Assembly: GCA_003427395.1 (NCBI GenBank)
Contig: BFEA01000461.1
Coordinates: forward strand, 672,748-714,642
Reading direction: 5' to 3'
Length of the DNA: 41,895 bases
Origin: Chara braunii
Taxonomy: Eukaryota; Streptophyta; Charophyceae; Charales; Characeae
The notes under the pieces: generated by a model
Told to the model about the DNA's origin: nothing
What the model saw: only the letters and a program-made list of their open reading frames with translations
Databases searched by the model: none
Translations under genes and position numbers: made by a program
In this document: positions 30,119 through 40,755 of the stretch, one piece after another
Position numbering within the stretch: position 1 is the stretch's first letter
Layout of the letters: each line of letters begins with the position of its first letter

Positions 30119-30516
30119 CTCTCCCGTTCCCTCACTTGGCATAAGACTAACCCTTCTCCCCGCACTTGGAAGACATTGCCAGGGTACGGACGGTGACCGA
30201 AATCAGACCTCACTTGGTGGAGAAAGAGGACAAGGGGAGAATAGCCGGTCCCTGGTGCCACCAAGAAGGCAAAAAAAAGGACGTTTGAAAAAGTGGGAGA
30301 AAGGCGGGATCCGGAAGGAAGCATAAGTTGAGAGAGAGGTCAGTTTGACTCAACCATTTCCCCGACTACATGACTATGAGAAGAGAATGGGCTGATTGAG
30401 CATCAAGAGGGAACAAAGAGCAACCAAAGGATTTGAAAAGATAGGCATGTGGGAAGGGCTATGTGTTGACCCCCAACGGGGGATTATATGGACTCTCTTG
30501 CTTGTGTGGGATTGTG

Positions 30517-30525
30517 CAGGTGAGT
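30517..30525 (+). promoter_or_regulatory. 3' LTR copy of the candidate splice donor
   Basis: CAG|GTGAGT identical to 2377-2385. In the 3' LTR it would lie beyond the usual polyadenylation point and is listed only to document conservation. Confidence 0.35.
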
Positions 30526-31210
30526 GGTGGCTAAAAATGCCTTGAGCGGGATAGGGGCGAGAGGAACCGGGCACCAAGAGTGAAAGGGAATGGGGACAAA
30601 GGGGCTATGGGGCCCTTGACATTGCGCCAACCCATGAGAATAACTTTTGCGCTTGAGGACTTGAAGTGGAAATGAGAAGGCAATCATACCAAGGAAATTG
30701 TGATGTTATTAGTGCATGCATATGAGGACCCCGAAAGGACTAAGGGGCCTATTTCAATGAGGAAAACAGCAAATTGTGAAACCGATGGATGCGTAGAGGT
30801 GAGGGGGAGGACGGCTCCGCCGTACCCCGATGACGCCATAGAGTCACATTGCTTAGGGCAATGGTGCGTGGCCTAAGGATGACGCTTAGCCTACGCACAA
30901 GAAAAGAGAAACACTCAAAGGATTCTTAGACAGTCAGCGTATTGGAAGAAGCAATTGCATGAGAACACAGCAAAGAATCAAAGCGGAACGATAAGCGACA
31001 CTACCACCCGGCGTGCGGGGCTGAGCTACATCCCCAATGTCAAAGCTCTCTCGCGCGATGGTCCACCCCCATCTATCTCAAAGCACTAGGTGGGGGTGAC
31101 CTCGGGACGAACGACCCTCGCCCCGAGCATGAGCGTGGGCGGGCCGAGCGAACTGGGACCCTTAGTGGGGTCGAGTAAGGCTCGAAAGTCTATCGGGGTT
31201 TGACCCTACA

Positions 31211-31380
31211 CCGGGCGTGTATTTTTTTTCGGATTTGCAGATATATCCCTTTCGAATTTCCCTGACAGGTAGGTATCTCGGTTAGCCCTCAGCCAAACAA
31301 AATTGCGAATCTGTCCTACTTATAGTACAGCCTCGACAGAGAGAGGCTAGAGACGACCACAAAACAACAAGTTATTGCAT
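31211..31380. other. Junction between element A and element B sequence
   Basis: Directly after A's LTR end comes CCGGGCG and then TGTATTTTTTTTCGG, followed by AT-rich text leading into the 172-bp array. It does not match the equivalent 3' part of A's LTR. CCGGG (31211-31215) would be one copy of a 5-bp target duplication. The partner lies beyond the left edge. Confidence 0.5.
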
Positions 31381-32930
31381 AATCACTAGAATGAGCAAGA
31401 ATCAAAGTTGCGATTTGCATCCAAGTTGAGAAATGGAGAGAAAGTGAGAGCAGAGTGAGTAGAACTCACCCACATGCATGAAATCACAGTGGGGAAAAGT
31501 GGTGATTCACATGGGAGTGAAGAATAGGACAATACAAACACCAATCATCATTTAATCACTAGAATGAGCAAGAATCAAAGTTGCGATTTGCAACCAAGTA
31601 GAGAAATGGAGAGAAAGTGAGAGTAGAGTGAGTAGAACTCACCCAAATGCCTTAAAATCACAAGGGGGAAATTGACGATTCACATGGGAGTGAAGAATGG
31701 GACAGTACAAACACTAATCATCATCTTATCACTAGAATGAGCAAGAATCAAAGTTGCGATTTGCATCCAAGTAGAGAAATGGAGAGAAAGTGAAGGTAGA
31801 GTGAGTAGAACTCACCCTAATGCATGAAATCACAAGGGGGAAAGTGGCGATTCACATGGGAGTGGAGAATAGGACAAATCAAACACTAACCATCATCTAA
31901 TCACTAGAATGAGCAAAAATCAAAGTTGCGATTTGCATCCAAGTAGAGAAATAGAAACACAATGAGAGCAAGAGTTGAACTCAACCAAATGCATGAAATC
32001 ACAAGGGAGAAAGTGGCGATTCACATGAGCATGAATAATAGGACAATACAAACACTAATCATCGTCTAATCACTAGAATGAGCAAAAATCAAAGTTGCGA
32101 TTTGCATCAAAGTAGAGAAATAGAGAGAAATAGAGAGAAAGTGAGAATAGAGTGAGTAAAACTCACCCAAATGCATGAAATCACAAGGGGGAAAGTGGCG
32201 ATTCACATGGGAGTGAAGAATAGGATAATACAAGCACTAATCATCATCTAATCACTAGAATGAGCAAAATTAAAGTTGCGATTTGCATCCTAGTAGAGAA
32301 ATGGAGAGAAAGTGAGAGTAGAGTGAGTAGAACTCACCCAAATGCATGAAATCACAAGGGGGAAAGTGATGATTCACATGGGAGTGAATAATAGGACAAT
32401 ACAAGCATTAATCATCATCTAATCATTGGAATAAGCAAGGATCAAAGTTGCGATTTGCATCCAAGTAGAGAAATGGAGAGAAATGAGAGTAGAGTGGGTA
32501 TAATTCATTCAAATGCATGAAAACATAAGGGAAAAAGGTACGATTCACATGGGAGTGAAGAATAGGACAATACAAACACTAATCATCATCTAATCACTCG
32601 AATGAGTAAGAGTCAAAGTTCTGATTTGCATCCAAGTAGACAAATGAAGAGAAAGTGAGAGTAAGTGAGTATAACTTACCCAAATGCATGAAATCACAAG
32701 GGGGAAAGTGGTGATTCACGTGGGAGTGAAGAATAGGACAATACAAACACTTATCATCATCTTATCACTAGAATGAGCAAGAATCAAAGTTGCGATTTGC
32801 ATCCAAGTAGAGAAATGGAGAGAAAGTGAGAGTAGAGTGAGTAGAACTCTCCCAAATGCATGAAATCACAAGGAGAAAAGTGGCGATTTACATAAGAGAG
32901 AAGGAAGAGTCTATTGAGAGATCATTACTA
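31381..32930 (-). repeat. 172-bp satellite array next to or inside the element B LTR
   Basis: Nine units start at about 31381, 31554, 31727, 31899, 32068, 32250, 32421, 32592 and 32762 (period 169-182, mostly 171-173). The unit begins AATCACTAGAATGAGCAAG and contains GTTGCGATTTGCATCCAAG and ATGCATGAAATCACAAGGG. It sits where A's LTR has the 91-bp array but shows no clear homology to it. Confidence 0.9.
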
Positions 32931-33049
32931 GTAGGAAGGCTTCGTACTATCTATGATTATGCTTAGGAGAGAGGAAGGAAAGAAGAGAGTGGGGAAGAGG
33001 AGGAGAGAGAGAGAGGGAGATGAAGGAGTAGATGGACGGGAAGATGGAG

Positions 33050-33125
33050 AAGAGAAGAAGAAGAAGAAGACGAAGAAGAAGAAGAAGAAAAAAAAGAAGG
33101 AGGAGGAGGGGAAGAAATAAGAAAA

Positions 33126-33158
<33 letters not shown>

Positions 33159-33211
33159 AAAGAAAAAAAAGAAGAAAAAGAAAAAGAAAAAGAAGAAGAA
33201 GAAGAAGAAGT
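33050..33211 (-). repeat. GAA-rich tract (CTT on the minus strand) of the element B LTR
   Basis: A near-continuous purine run of GAA, AAA and GGA. It is the counterpart of A's CTT tract and provides an anchor for aligning the two LTRs. Apparent Arg/Lys or Phe frames are artefacts. Confidence 0.95.
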
Positions 33212-36200
33212 AGGGGGAGAAACCCCTCCTCTGCACCCACCTCCTTGGTGTCTTGGAATGAAGTACCAATTTTGATGAAGTCTCCTCCTTCCCTGTTCAA
33301 GCACCCCCTTGACTATGGTTTCCTTCTTCTTCAAACCCTCCTCTCTCTCCTTTCCTCTTCTTCGCCAATGCTACAACCGGCTCCTACCTCTATGGCTATG
33401 GAGTCCTCCCCTCTAGGAGGGCTAATGGGACTCCTTCTAGCCTTGCCTTCTTCTTCACAGCCTGGGGGCTATGGCGAACACCTCTCCCACTACCACTAGT
33501 CTCTAGAGCTCTATACACTAACTCACAGTCTCTTTTAGACCTCCCAAACTGGCAGGAGTTCCCCTCTCTTCACTCCATGTGAATGTAGTGCTCTCATGGA
33601 CTCATCTCGGCAGCATGGGTACTCTTCATGCAAATGGGAGTGTGGCAGACTGAATCCTCAGCTTATGTAGGCTGGGCACAGTGCTTTGGCCAGCCCATGA
33701 GCCTCCCCATGTGCCCCATAGTGAACCGAGGTACCCTTATGGCCAATTTTTACTACTAGGCCTCTCTGGGGGCACCTGAGCCTTATTTTGGCCAGATACA
33801 TGCAGTCCGAGTGGTTGGTACCAACTCGGACTGCCCCTTGGGCTTCTTTCAAGCCTCATGCCCCTTGAAAAATGCTGCCCCCTTGAGTCCAAGGCCAGCC
33901 TACTTGAAAGAAAAATGCCTTGTATGCCTTTTTCTCGACTTTTTCTGATTTTGACCTCCCTTAGGTAGACCGGGACATTTTTCCATGTGGCGGTGCATTT
34001 TCAGCCTTGGATCAGGCTGAGATCCAAGGCCAGCATTGTTCCGAGCTACCCCATGGTGATCCTTGCTTCAATTTTGGGCCCCAAAGCCCACATTTTCAAT
34101 TTCTGGTGTATCTGGTCCTCTATTTAGACCAAATGCACAGTTTTGTCTTTTCTGCCTTTTGTTTCTTTCCATATTAGGCTGCCAACTCATTCCGGAGTTG
34201 ACCGTTTGTGGTGACCTCATCAAAAACGGCCATATTACCTCCTCCATGGATCTAAATCTCAGATCCACGGTCCAAAAGAAAACCGGTCGTTTTCCTTTTG
34301 TTTTTTTCTTTCAGTTCAGTCTTTTTAATTCAGATATTGCAGAGATAATGCCCCAAGGACCATATCTCTGCAATCCGGATTGCCCTCCTCGAATCTTGGA
34401 GGAGTGAGGTCATCATAGGGACTTGCCAGTCCCTACTTCAGCAGTCCCAATACGCTGACACATTTTCATCCACCCTTTTCTCCCGTTTTGTCTCATTCTC
34501 CCTCCATTTTCTTTCATTTTTCTTTTCATTTTTTTTTTATTTTTGCTGTGACAAGTGTCAAACAACTATGCACTTTCTTTCTAGGCCTTGGAACCTCATT
34601 CATAGCCGGGTTCATGGATGGCTGTTGGCCGTTGCATCTCGGACTTCAATAATGGCACCCCCATGCTCCTAGGGGGCTCATTTTGCTTCCGTTAATCTCA
34701 ATTTTGAGCGCCCTTAGTTCCGCTTTTCTTTTGACAGCTTTTTCTTAGCACGGGGCCCCTTGGAGCTTTATTTTCTCATGCGTAGCTAGTCCGAGATATT
34801 CCGGACTGCTGGGCAGCCCTCCCATCTCCCGTTTTTCTTTTCTTTTTACCGCTCGTTCTCCCATTCGGGCTCGCACTAGTAGTGCTAATATTTTCCACTG
34901 TCAAAATCTGTCATTGGTCTTGCGCATCCACTCCCCACATTGGCTTGTGGTTTTCCCTTGGGACACCTCAAGTCCCCGCCACTTTCCCATGCTAGTCTCA
35001 TTTTTCTGTCCCGTCGGCGACACCGTCGATAAAATCCAAATTTTCGACAATTTTCATTAGGGTCCGTTTAGTCCCCGGCGTCGCTCCGGTTGACGTTATA
35101 GGGTCCGTTTAGTCCCCGACGTCGCTCCGGTTGACGTCCCATTTTTATTTGGGACTCCCCTTGTCCCCAACAGTCCCAAACCATTTGTCCCATGCGTCTC
35201 AAGTGTGCCGATTATTCCCGGCCGCGAGACCCCCACCTCACCATCGCCTTTTACCGTTACATCCCCTTAGGCTTACGACACCGTTTTCCAGCCTTTTGGG
35301 GCACGCCACGACTTATTTTTCTTTGGGTTAGGCATCCTCATGCAGTCCGTTGCAGCTCGGTCTGCTGTAGGGGCCATTTTCCTAGCCCGACTACCCCACA
35401 ACTAGCCTCAAACTGAAAGAAAAGAAAACGACCAACTCCCAAGTGCATTCGGTCTCCGTTTTGGCTCCCGATGCACCTAAAACATGTGTTTGGCCTACCT
35501 CATGCAATTCGTTGCATCTCGGTTAAATGAGGGCTTGGTTTTTCTTATTTTTCTCTGCAAAATCAAGAGAAAATCGGGATACTTTGCAATCGACATATGC
35601 CGAAATGAATCTGGTCACAAATGCATTCCCGAGGTGGTCGTTTTTGGCTATTAGTGTCCTTTTGACTTTTCTTTTCTTTTCTCTTTTTCTTTTTCTTTTT
35701 CTTTTTTTTTCCCTTCCATTTGTGGACAGTAGGGACTTGCCAGTCCCTACTTGCTGCAGTCCCTACTGGCGGCCAACTTACTCATTCCTTCTCACCTCCC
35801 ATTTTTTTTTTTTTTCTTTTTCCTTTTGCATGCCAATTGTCAACTAGCTGCTAAGGCCTTTTTCTAGGCTCTTCCTCTTAGTTTTGACCCTTCCCATGCT
35901 CAAGGGCCAGTCCATTATTTCTCGGACTGCACTTGTGGCCTTCCTATGCCCATGAGAGTCTCCGTTTGCCTTTATCTCTTCCAAACGGTAAGCCCTCATA
36001 CTCCGATTTTCTCTCGGAGACCTATTTTTCTCACAGAGTCCCTTTTGATTCCATTTTCTTGGGGCAGGCCAATCTGAGATTTTTCGGATTGCTCCCATGT
36101 CTCCCATCATATGTTTCTTTGCTTTTTCTTTTTCTTTTTGGCCTTCCCGCTTGTTCCCACTAGTGCTTATGTCAGTGACGCTAATATTTGTGGTCGTCAA

Positions 36201-36941
36201 GATCCTTGATCTTGACAGTGCGTCTTGCCTTAATTGTTTGCACCTCACGTCGGACCCCAATTTTTCCTTGGAGCGCCGCAAGTCCCCAGCACTAGTCCCG
36301 CTAGTGGTCCCGCCGGTACTTGTCCCGCCGGTGGTCCCATCGGCACTTGTCCCGTTGGTGGCCCCGCCGGTACTTGCCCCCCCGGTGGTCCCCGACACGT
36401 TGTCCCATCGGTGGTCCCCGACACTTTGTCCCTCCGGTGGGCGCGGGTTCCCTTAACGTTTTTCCACCCTACAGTGGTCCAGTCCCTTTGTCTTTCTCAC
36501 GTTCTGTATGCCGATTTTTTCGGTTGTGGCTCTTTACCTGGCCCATGGCCGCTCGACCTTCCTGACACTGCACCCCGGTGGCCCTCTTGGCCCGGGCTAC
36601 ATCCTCACGCATCGGCATCTTACTTATCATTTTCTCCTTTATTGTTTTCTTCTTGCGCTGTGCAACCTATGATACTACTTTCCTTGGCGGTCCTTTTCCT
36701 TTTCGGGGGAATGACCACCTTTGCTAATTTCTTACGGTCTCGTGCCGCTCGCCGTTCCGCCAGTCTCCCCTTGGTCCAGCGGTTCCGGCAACCCAGGGCA
36801 ACCTCTAAATCCCTAAGTGCCAGTATTAATGCTTTTAGTCTTTCTACCCTCCTTGCCTCCGGTTTTCTCTGCCGTGCACAATTCTGCGATATACCGCTTC
36901 TCCAAGGTCAGGACTTATCTCGGGACCCACCGGTCCCGACA
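33212..36941 (-). repeat. Element B LTR, U3-like part
   Basis: Matches A's LTR 20765-24400 in inverted orientation. Shared features are the TGTC-GGG start, GGGGACCACC-type repeats, purine microsatellite, GTAGGGAC hairpins, TGCAT hairpins, TATA-like block, and the AGCCCTCCTAGAGGGGAGGA block (about 33409-33428; A 24197-24209). Similarity is patchy, with much small-scale divergence. No genes are seen; long frames here lie in repeats. Confidence 0.75.
33640..33682 (-). promoter_or_regulatory. Candidate core promoter, element B LTR
   Basis: Minus strand reads CAGCCTACATAAGCTGAGGA then TTCAGTCTGCCAC, matching A 23925-23965 with few changes inside generally more diverged sequence. Confidence 0.3.
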
Positions 36942-36954
36942 CACTCCCCCCTCT
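36942..36954 (-). promoter_or_regulatory. Polypurine tract of element B
   Basis: Minus strand GAGAGGGGGGAGTG abuts TGTCGGG. The upstream GATGAGGACAT is shared with A. It defines B's LTR start. Confidence 0.7.
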
Positions 36955-37149
36955 CATTCGAAATGTCCTCATCTCGCACCGGTCCTTAGTAAGTAGAGAG
37001 TTTGAAGAAGTAGACGGGGGAGGGGAAGCGGGGTGAGATAAGTAGTTAGCTCGGGTTTCTTCTAGTTTCCTGCCTTGGAGTGGGGAGAGGTGGGTAAGGT
37101 CAAGCTTTCTTTGTCCTTCAGGCTTCTCATGTCTTATTCGTCACTCTTA

Positions 37150-37930
37150 AAACATCAGACCCCTTCTGTCTCATTCATCACCCGAAGTACATCAGGCCTG
37201 CTTTTGTCTCATTCATCACCCGAAGTACATCAAACCTTCTCTCAGCTCCCCTCTTCTCATTCATTACCTGAAGTACGTCAAGCCTTCTCTCAACTCCCCT
37301 CTCCTCATTCATTACCTGAAGTACGTCAAACCTTCTCTCAGTTTCCCTCTTCTTGCTACCCCTGCTTCTTCCTCGAGCCTTGCTATCCCGTCGTCCCATA
37401 AGGAGTCATTTCCAAGGTCATCCTTATTGGTTCTTCAATCATTTTCATGTTTCATTCGTATTCTCTTTCCCAAATTCATCTCAAAATTCCTTTCCAAGGT
37501 CATTTCAAGCCCACTTCCTAGTCCATTCTCAAGTCAATTTTCAAATCCAGTCTCAAGCCCATTTCCAAATCCATACTCAGACTCATTTCCGAGTTCATAC
37601 TCAAAATCTATTTCCAAGTCCGTATTCAAGTCCATTCACAGGCCTATTCTATGGTCCATTTCCCTCCCCATTTCTTGGTCCATATCCAATCCCATTCTCT
37701 TGCAGCCTTACCCATTCTCTTGCTGCCTCAGCCATATCTTGAAACGTTTCGGGTCCTTTCTCATTTGCTACCTCAGCCATAGCCCGAAAACGTTTCACGC
37801 CAATCACATTCTCAGTCCATCTTGGTTGCTTTCTCAGCCGATATCCATCTCAAAGTCCATTCTCAGACGCCTCTTTCTTTCTAGGAGCATTTCCAATTTC
37901 CATTCTCGGTTGTCCTTTCAGTAAAAAAAC
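37150..37930 (-). repeat. Short tandem repeats in B's 3' noncoding zone
   Basis: About four units of roughly 48 bases with ATTACCTGAAGTACGTCAA at 37150-37345. Then a degenerate array of CAAGTCCAT/CATTCTCAA-type units at 37430-37930. They occupy the place of A's 65-bp array and methyltransferase fragment but do not match either. Confidence 0.7.
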
Positions 37931-37968
37931 ACATTTTCAGATTCACACTGGTTCATAGGTAGATGGCT

Positions 37969-38010
37969 CACCTTCCCCTCACTCAAAATGCAATGTCCCC
38001 ATCACACGAC
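37969..38010 (-). promoter_or_regulatory. Internal PPT-like motif of element B
   Basis: Minus strand GTGTGATGGGGACATTGCAT followed by TTTGAGTGAGGGGAAGGTGAG matches A 19055-19096. It lies about 1 kb before B's LTR, as its counterpart lies 1.7 kb before A's. Confidence 0.45.
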
Positions 38011-39007
38011 TGGTCCTCACTCAGAGGTACGCAGACCTTTGGCCCGCCGATTGTCGTCAAGGAAGCAAGCCCATCCGCTTCATGAAGGAAGAGTGATCAG
38101 TTCTCCCCCAGCGGGTGGCGCCTCATCCTTCGACTTAGTCCGACCTTTTGCTATTACGTGACGAGCACTAACACTGAGGTTCCTCCTCACATCTGGCAGG
38201 TAGGTCCAGTCCAAGTCTCCCAGGGCCTTGTCTAGTCGTAAAAGCCCCCCTCGCGAAACGTTCCTCCTGAGTGGTAGTTTTTCTGGATCCGGCCTCTTCC
38301 TTTCAAGAAAGTTGGGGCTCTCTATTAGTTTGCGAGTGTAGTTACGAAGACCTCGCGGTTAGTTCCGGAATGATTGTAATGATCCGGCGAGGAGGTGCCA
38401 ATGCCACGTGTTGGACGCGGACTCCATCCGGTACCACACCAAGCCCCTCCCCTTGGACAGTGCCGCCCAACTTAATGCGGACAGCCGAGGTCCGCCCCAA
38501 ATGGTCATGCCACCCCTCTATGGTATGGCGTGTGGTTGGAGAGAGCAAAAGAGACTAGAATAAGAATGACACTACGCCCATTTGGTTCTCTTACCCTTTG
38601 ACCTTTCAGGCTCTCAACATGAGGCACAGTTTGAACCCCCCGACTATAGCTCATTGTCGGAGTTGGTTCCAGACGGCCAGCACCAATCTAAGGGATAGGT
38701 GCCTTGATCCTTTAACCTTCATCCCTCTCTCATGAGGAACAGGTCACGCTGAGACTTTTTTCTAGAATGATAGAGGTCTTGGGATTGCGGCGCAAAGCAC
38801 CGGTATCCCTCTCTTGCTGAGGCCCGAGGCTAGACGAAAAGGAAAATTTTTTCTCAATGTCATTTCTATGTCCATTTCAAGGCCTAGGGTCCCCCGGTAT
38901 GCAATGCAATTTCCAATTCTCAAACAATTCCTCAATGCAAATTACAGATCCTTCCAACTCATCCTTTCTCAAGCAGCCGTGCAAGGGGACCCTAATAACA
39001 ATTCCAA
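38011..39007 (-). other. B 3' noncoding block matching A 17614-19054
   Basis: Shared text includes GGATCCGGCCTCTTCC, GAGGAACAGGTCACGCTGAG and GACCTCTATC/ATAGAGGTC. No gene is supported. One short frame resembles A's 18516-18734 but with shifted frames. Confidence 0.6.
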
Positions 39008-39220
39008 GGAATGACCCTTGTCAGGGGGTCATTCCCAACAACCTGGTTAGGGTCATTCTTTCCAATCTCAGCTGAACGACTTGGCCAGGGTCGTCCTTAT
39101 CCATTCCAATCCGACGACCTGGTCAGGGTCATCCTTGTCCATTCCAATCGGACGACCTGGTTAGGGTCATCCTTATCCATTCCAATCGGCCGGCCTTGTT
39201 AGGGCTGTCCTTATTTATTT
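39008..39220 (-). repeat. Hairpin and ~38-40-bp tandem repeat of element B
   Basis: Hairpin GGAATGACCC / GGGTCATTCC (39008-39035) followed by about five units with CGACCTGGTTAGGGTCATCC and TCCATTCCAATC. Homologous to A 17351-17613 in inverted order. Confidence 0.85.
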
Positions 39221-40149
39221 CAATGTCAGCGCAAGAGGGGGTGAGCCTCGAGGGCACGAATCCCATCTCTGTCTCGGAGGTTAGAAGGTGGCCATCTTCT
39301 TGGGTTTTTATGCATGCCTGTTTTCTTTGTCCTTTGTCAACATCATTCACTATCCATGCATACATCCGACTTAGCGTCTAGTGCTCAAGTTGGGGCTCAC
39401 GACCCCAAGCAGCACTAGCCCACCCGGCCGTTCAACCATTGCAAAGGGAATGTGCATCATCACTGTTTTCTCTCTTTCTGACCTCTCATGCCTCTTGCTG
39501 CTCTAGACTTATTTATGCTTGGTTGGATTAGGCTCCTAAGGAAGATGATTCTTCATGCTTCTTTACCCATAGGTCCCCTAACCTCTCTCAGACATTCATG
39601 CCATAACTCACACGACCGAGGGTCAATCACATTTTTTTGTACAAAATATTTTTTTCATAGCTCTCCTCAATCTTGACAATCCCCTCCCCTTTTGCTTCCC
39701 AAAACAGAGTCAAACTTCCACAGTTCTTATCTCAAACTCATCGACCCTCAAGTTTTTCCGAAGGAGCAAGTACTTATGCGAAGTGGCATTAGCTACTCAA
39801 TCCTTAGTCGCTTTTCAATTCAAAGAGCAATCCTGTTGCAGTTTCTTCAAAAAATTCAAATGCAAGAACAATACCACAGTCTCGTCTCATCTAAGTACCT
39901 TTTTCCCTCTTTTGCTTTCCCTAAACAAATCGGGCTTTCACAGTTCTAGTCTCAAGTTGATCGATCCTCAAGTTTTTCTGGAGGAGCAAGTACTCATACG
40001 AAGTAGCACTAGCTACCCAATCCTTAGCCATTTCTAGATCAGAGAGTCGTTCCGTTGTGGTCTATTTCTAGAAATTCAAATGCAAAATCAACACCATAGT
40101 CTCGTCTGTCTTAGGTATCCCTTCCTCTTTTGCTTTGCTATGGCTATTC
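39221..40149 (-). other. B 3' noncoding region
   Basis: Contains the block matching A 17143-17200 (AGTTGGGGCTCACGACCCCA) and one near 39530. A roughly 270-base direct repeat, CTCAAGTTTTTCNGAGGAGCAAG at about 39746 and 39970, is present only in B. No gene is seen. Confidence 0.5.
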
Positions 40150-40640
40150 CCTCTTGCGTCCACTGCCCCCTTGCTGCTCAGTCTCCTTGTGTTGAACCCG
40201 CATTGCCCGAGCATCCAGTTCCTTTTAAATCCTTCTCTTCGTCCTCTGCAGGTCAACGAGTGTCTCTTCTGTGAGGAAGGTTGTTGGCGTTATCTATTCC
40301 CCCATGCTCAACTTTTCTTGTGCTTTTAACGCCCAGTCATGCCGCATGATGCTAGTCCACTGGTCAAACCAGTGGTTACAAGTCGGCACAAACTCTCGTA
40401 TCCATTTGTCGTTCTCATCATCTGGACCCTCATCCCTCGACCGACTTCCTCAGTCTCCTCCCCATTGCTGATGTCTATGACTTCTCTCGTGTTGTAGGCG
40501 AACATTCCCACCATCCTACAAAAACTATGGTACATTGCCCCAACACATAGATACCCCATATAGCCAATTCCATCACTGCCCCACAAAAAACTATGATACA
40601 TTGTCGCAGGGCTCCCAACCCCACCCACATTCAACCCAAG
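40150..40640 (-). pseudogene. Post-integrase ORF of element B (unknown function)
   Basis: The minus strand encodes REVIDISNGEETEE. After a frame change it reads WIREFVPTCNHWFDQWTS, then IMRHDWALKAQEKL, a TAG, then TPTTFLTEETLVDLQRTK and a further stop. These blocks align in order with A's post-integrase ORF (VIEISSGDE; HWF-QWTNVIRHEW; TPLDIFNEAELWKIVRMK). It is broken by at least one frameshift and two stops. The charged N-terminal part of A's version is shorter or diverged here. The function is unknown. Confidence 0.55.
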
Positions 40641-40755
40641 CAGTTACCCCTGCCCCAAAAAGATAGAAAACAAAACATCGCAATGATGATCATTTCCACA
40701 TAAGGAAGATACAGGATTATGATCCAGAAGTGACCGCCGCCCATTTCTCGTGTTG

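Larger units (their letters stand above)
1..31210 (+). mobile_element. Giant Ty3/gypsy-type LTR retrotransposon (element A), 5' end outside window
   Basis: The sequence at 1-3084 recurs as a direct repeat ending at 31210. Both copies end in CCCTACA, and the sequence diverges immediately after (AAAAATGG against CCGGGCG), which marks the LTR 3' edge. Between them lie gag, pro, RT, RNase H and integrase in that order, which is the Ty3/gypsy order. A purine tract precedes TGTCAGG at 20765, the inferred LTR start, so the internal region is 17.7 kb and the LTR about 10.4 kb. The whole element would be about 38 kb if both LTRs are of similar length. All coding regions carry stops or frameshifts, so this copy is dead or needs help in trans. 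No target-site duplication can be checked because the left end lies outside the window. Confidence 0.85.
20765..31210 (+). repeat. 3' LTR of element A, about 10.4 kb
   Basis: Starts TGTCAGG and ends CCCTACA, an imperfect terminal inverted pair (B's start, TGTCGGG, matches the inverse TGTAGGG at 6 of 7). The right 4 kb (27130-31210) is directly repeated in the 5' LTR. The left 3.6 kb (20765-24400) is repeated at the LTR start of element B. Layout: U3-like unique part; CTT tract; 91-bp array; two 80-bp arrays; CT microsatellites; 1.1 kb unique end. The left boundary is inferred because the start of the 5' LTR lies outside the window. Confidence 0.7.

Noticed and set aside
29753-30326. Ser-Leu and Arg-Glu repeat open frames in both LTRs
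   Set aside because: CT dinucleotide microsatellite artefacts; length differs between the two LTR copies.
32928-33499. Arg/Lys-rich plus frame and Phe/Ser-rich minus frames
   Set aside because: Products of the GAA/CTT tract in element B's LTR.
36234-36989. 251-codon plus-strand frame with repeated GGPAGTCP-like text
   Set aside because: It runs antisense through element B's LTR start and PPT, and its repeats are the GGGGACCACC-type DNA units.
40358-40375. Palindrome CCACTGG TCAA ACCAGTGG
   Set aside because: Falls on the codons for the conserved HWF-D-QW motif of the post-integrase ORF; the symmetry is probably coincidental.
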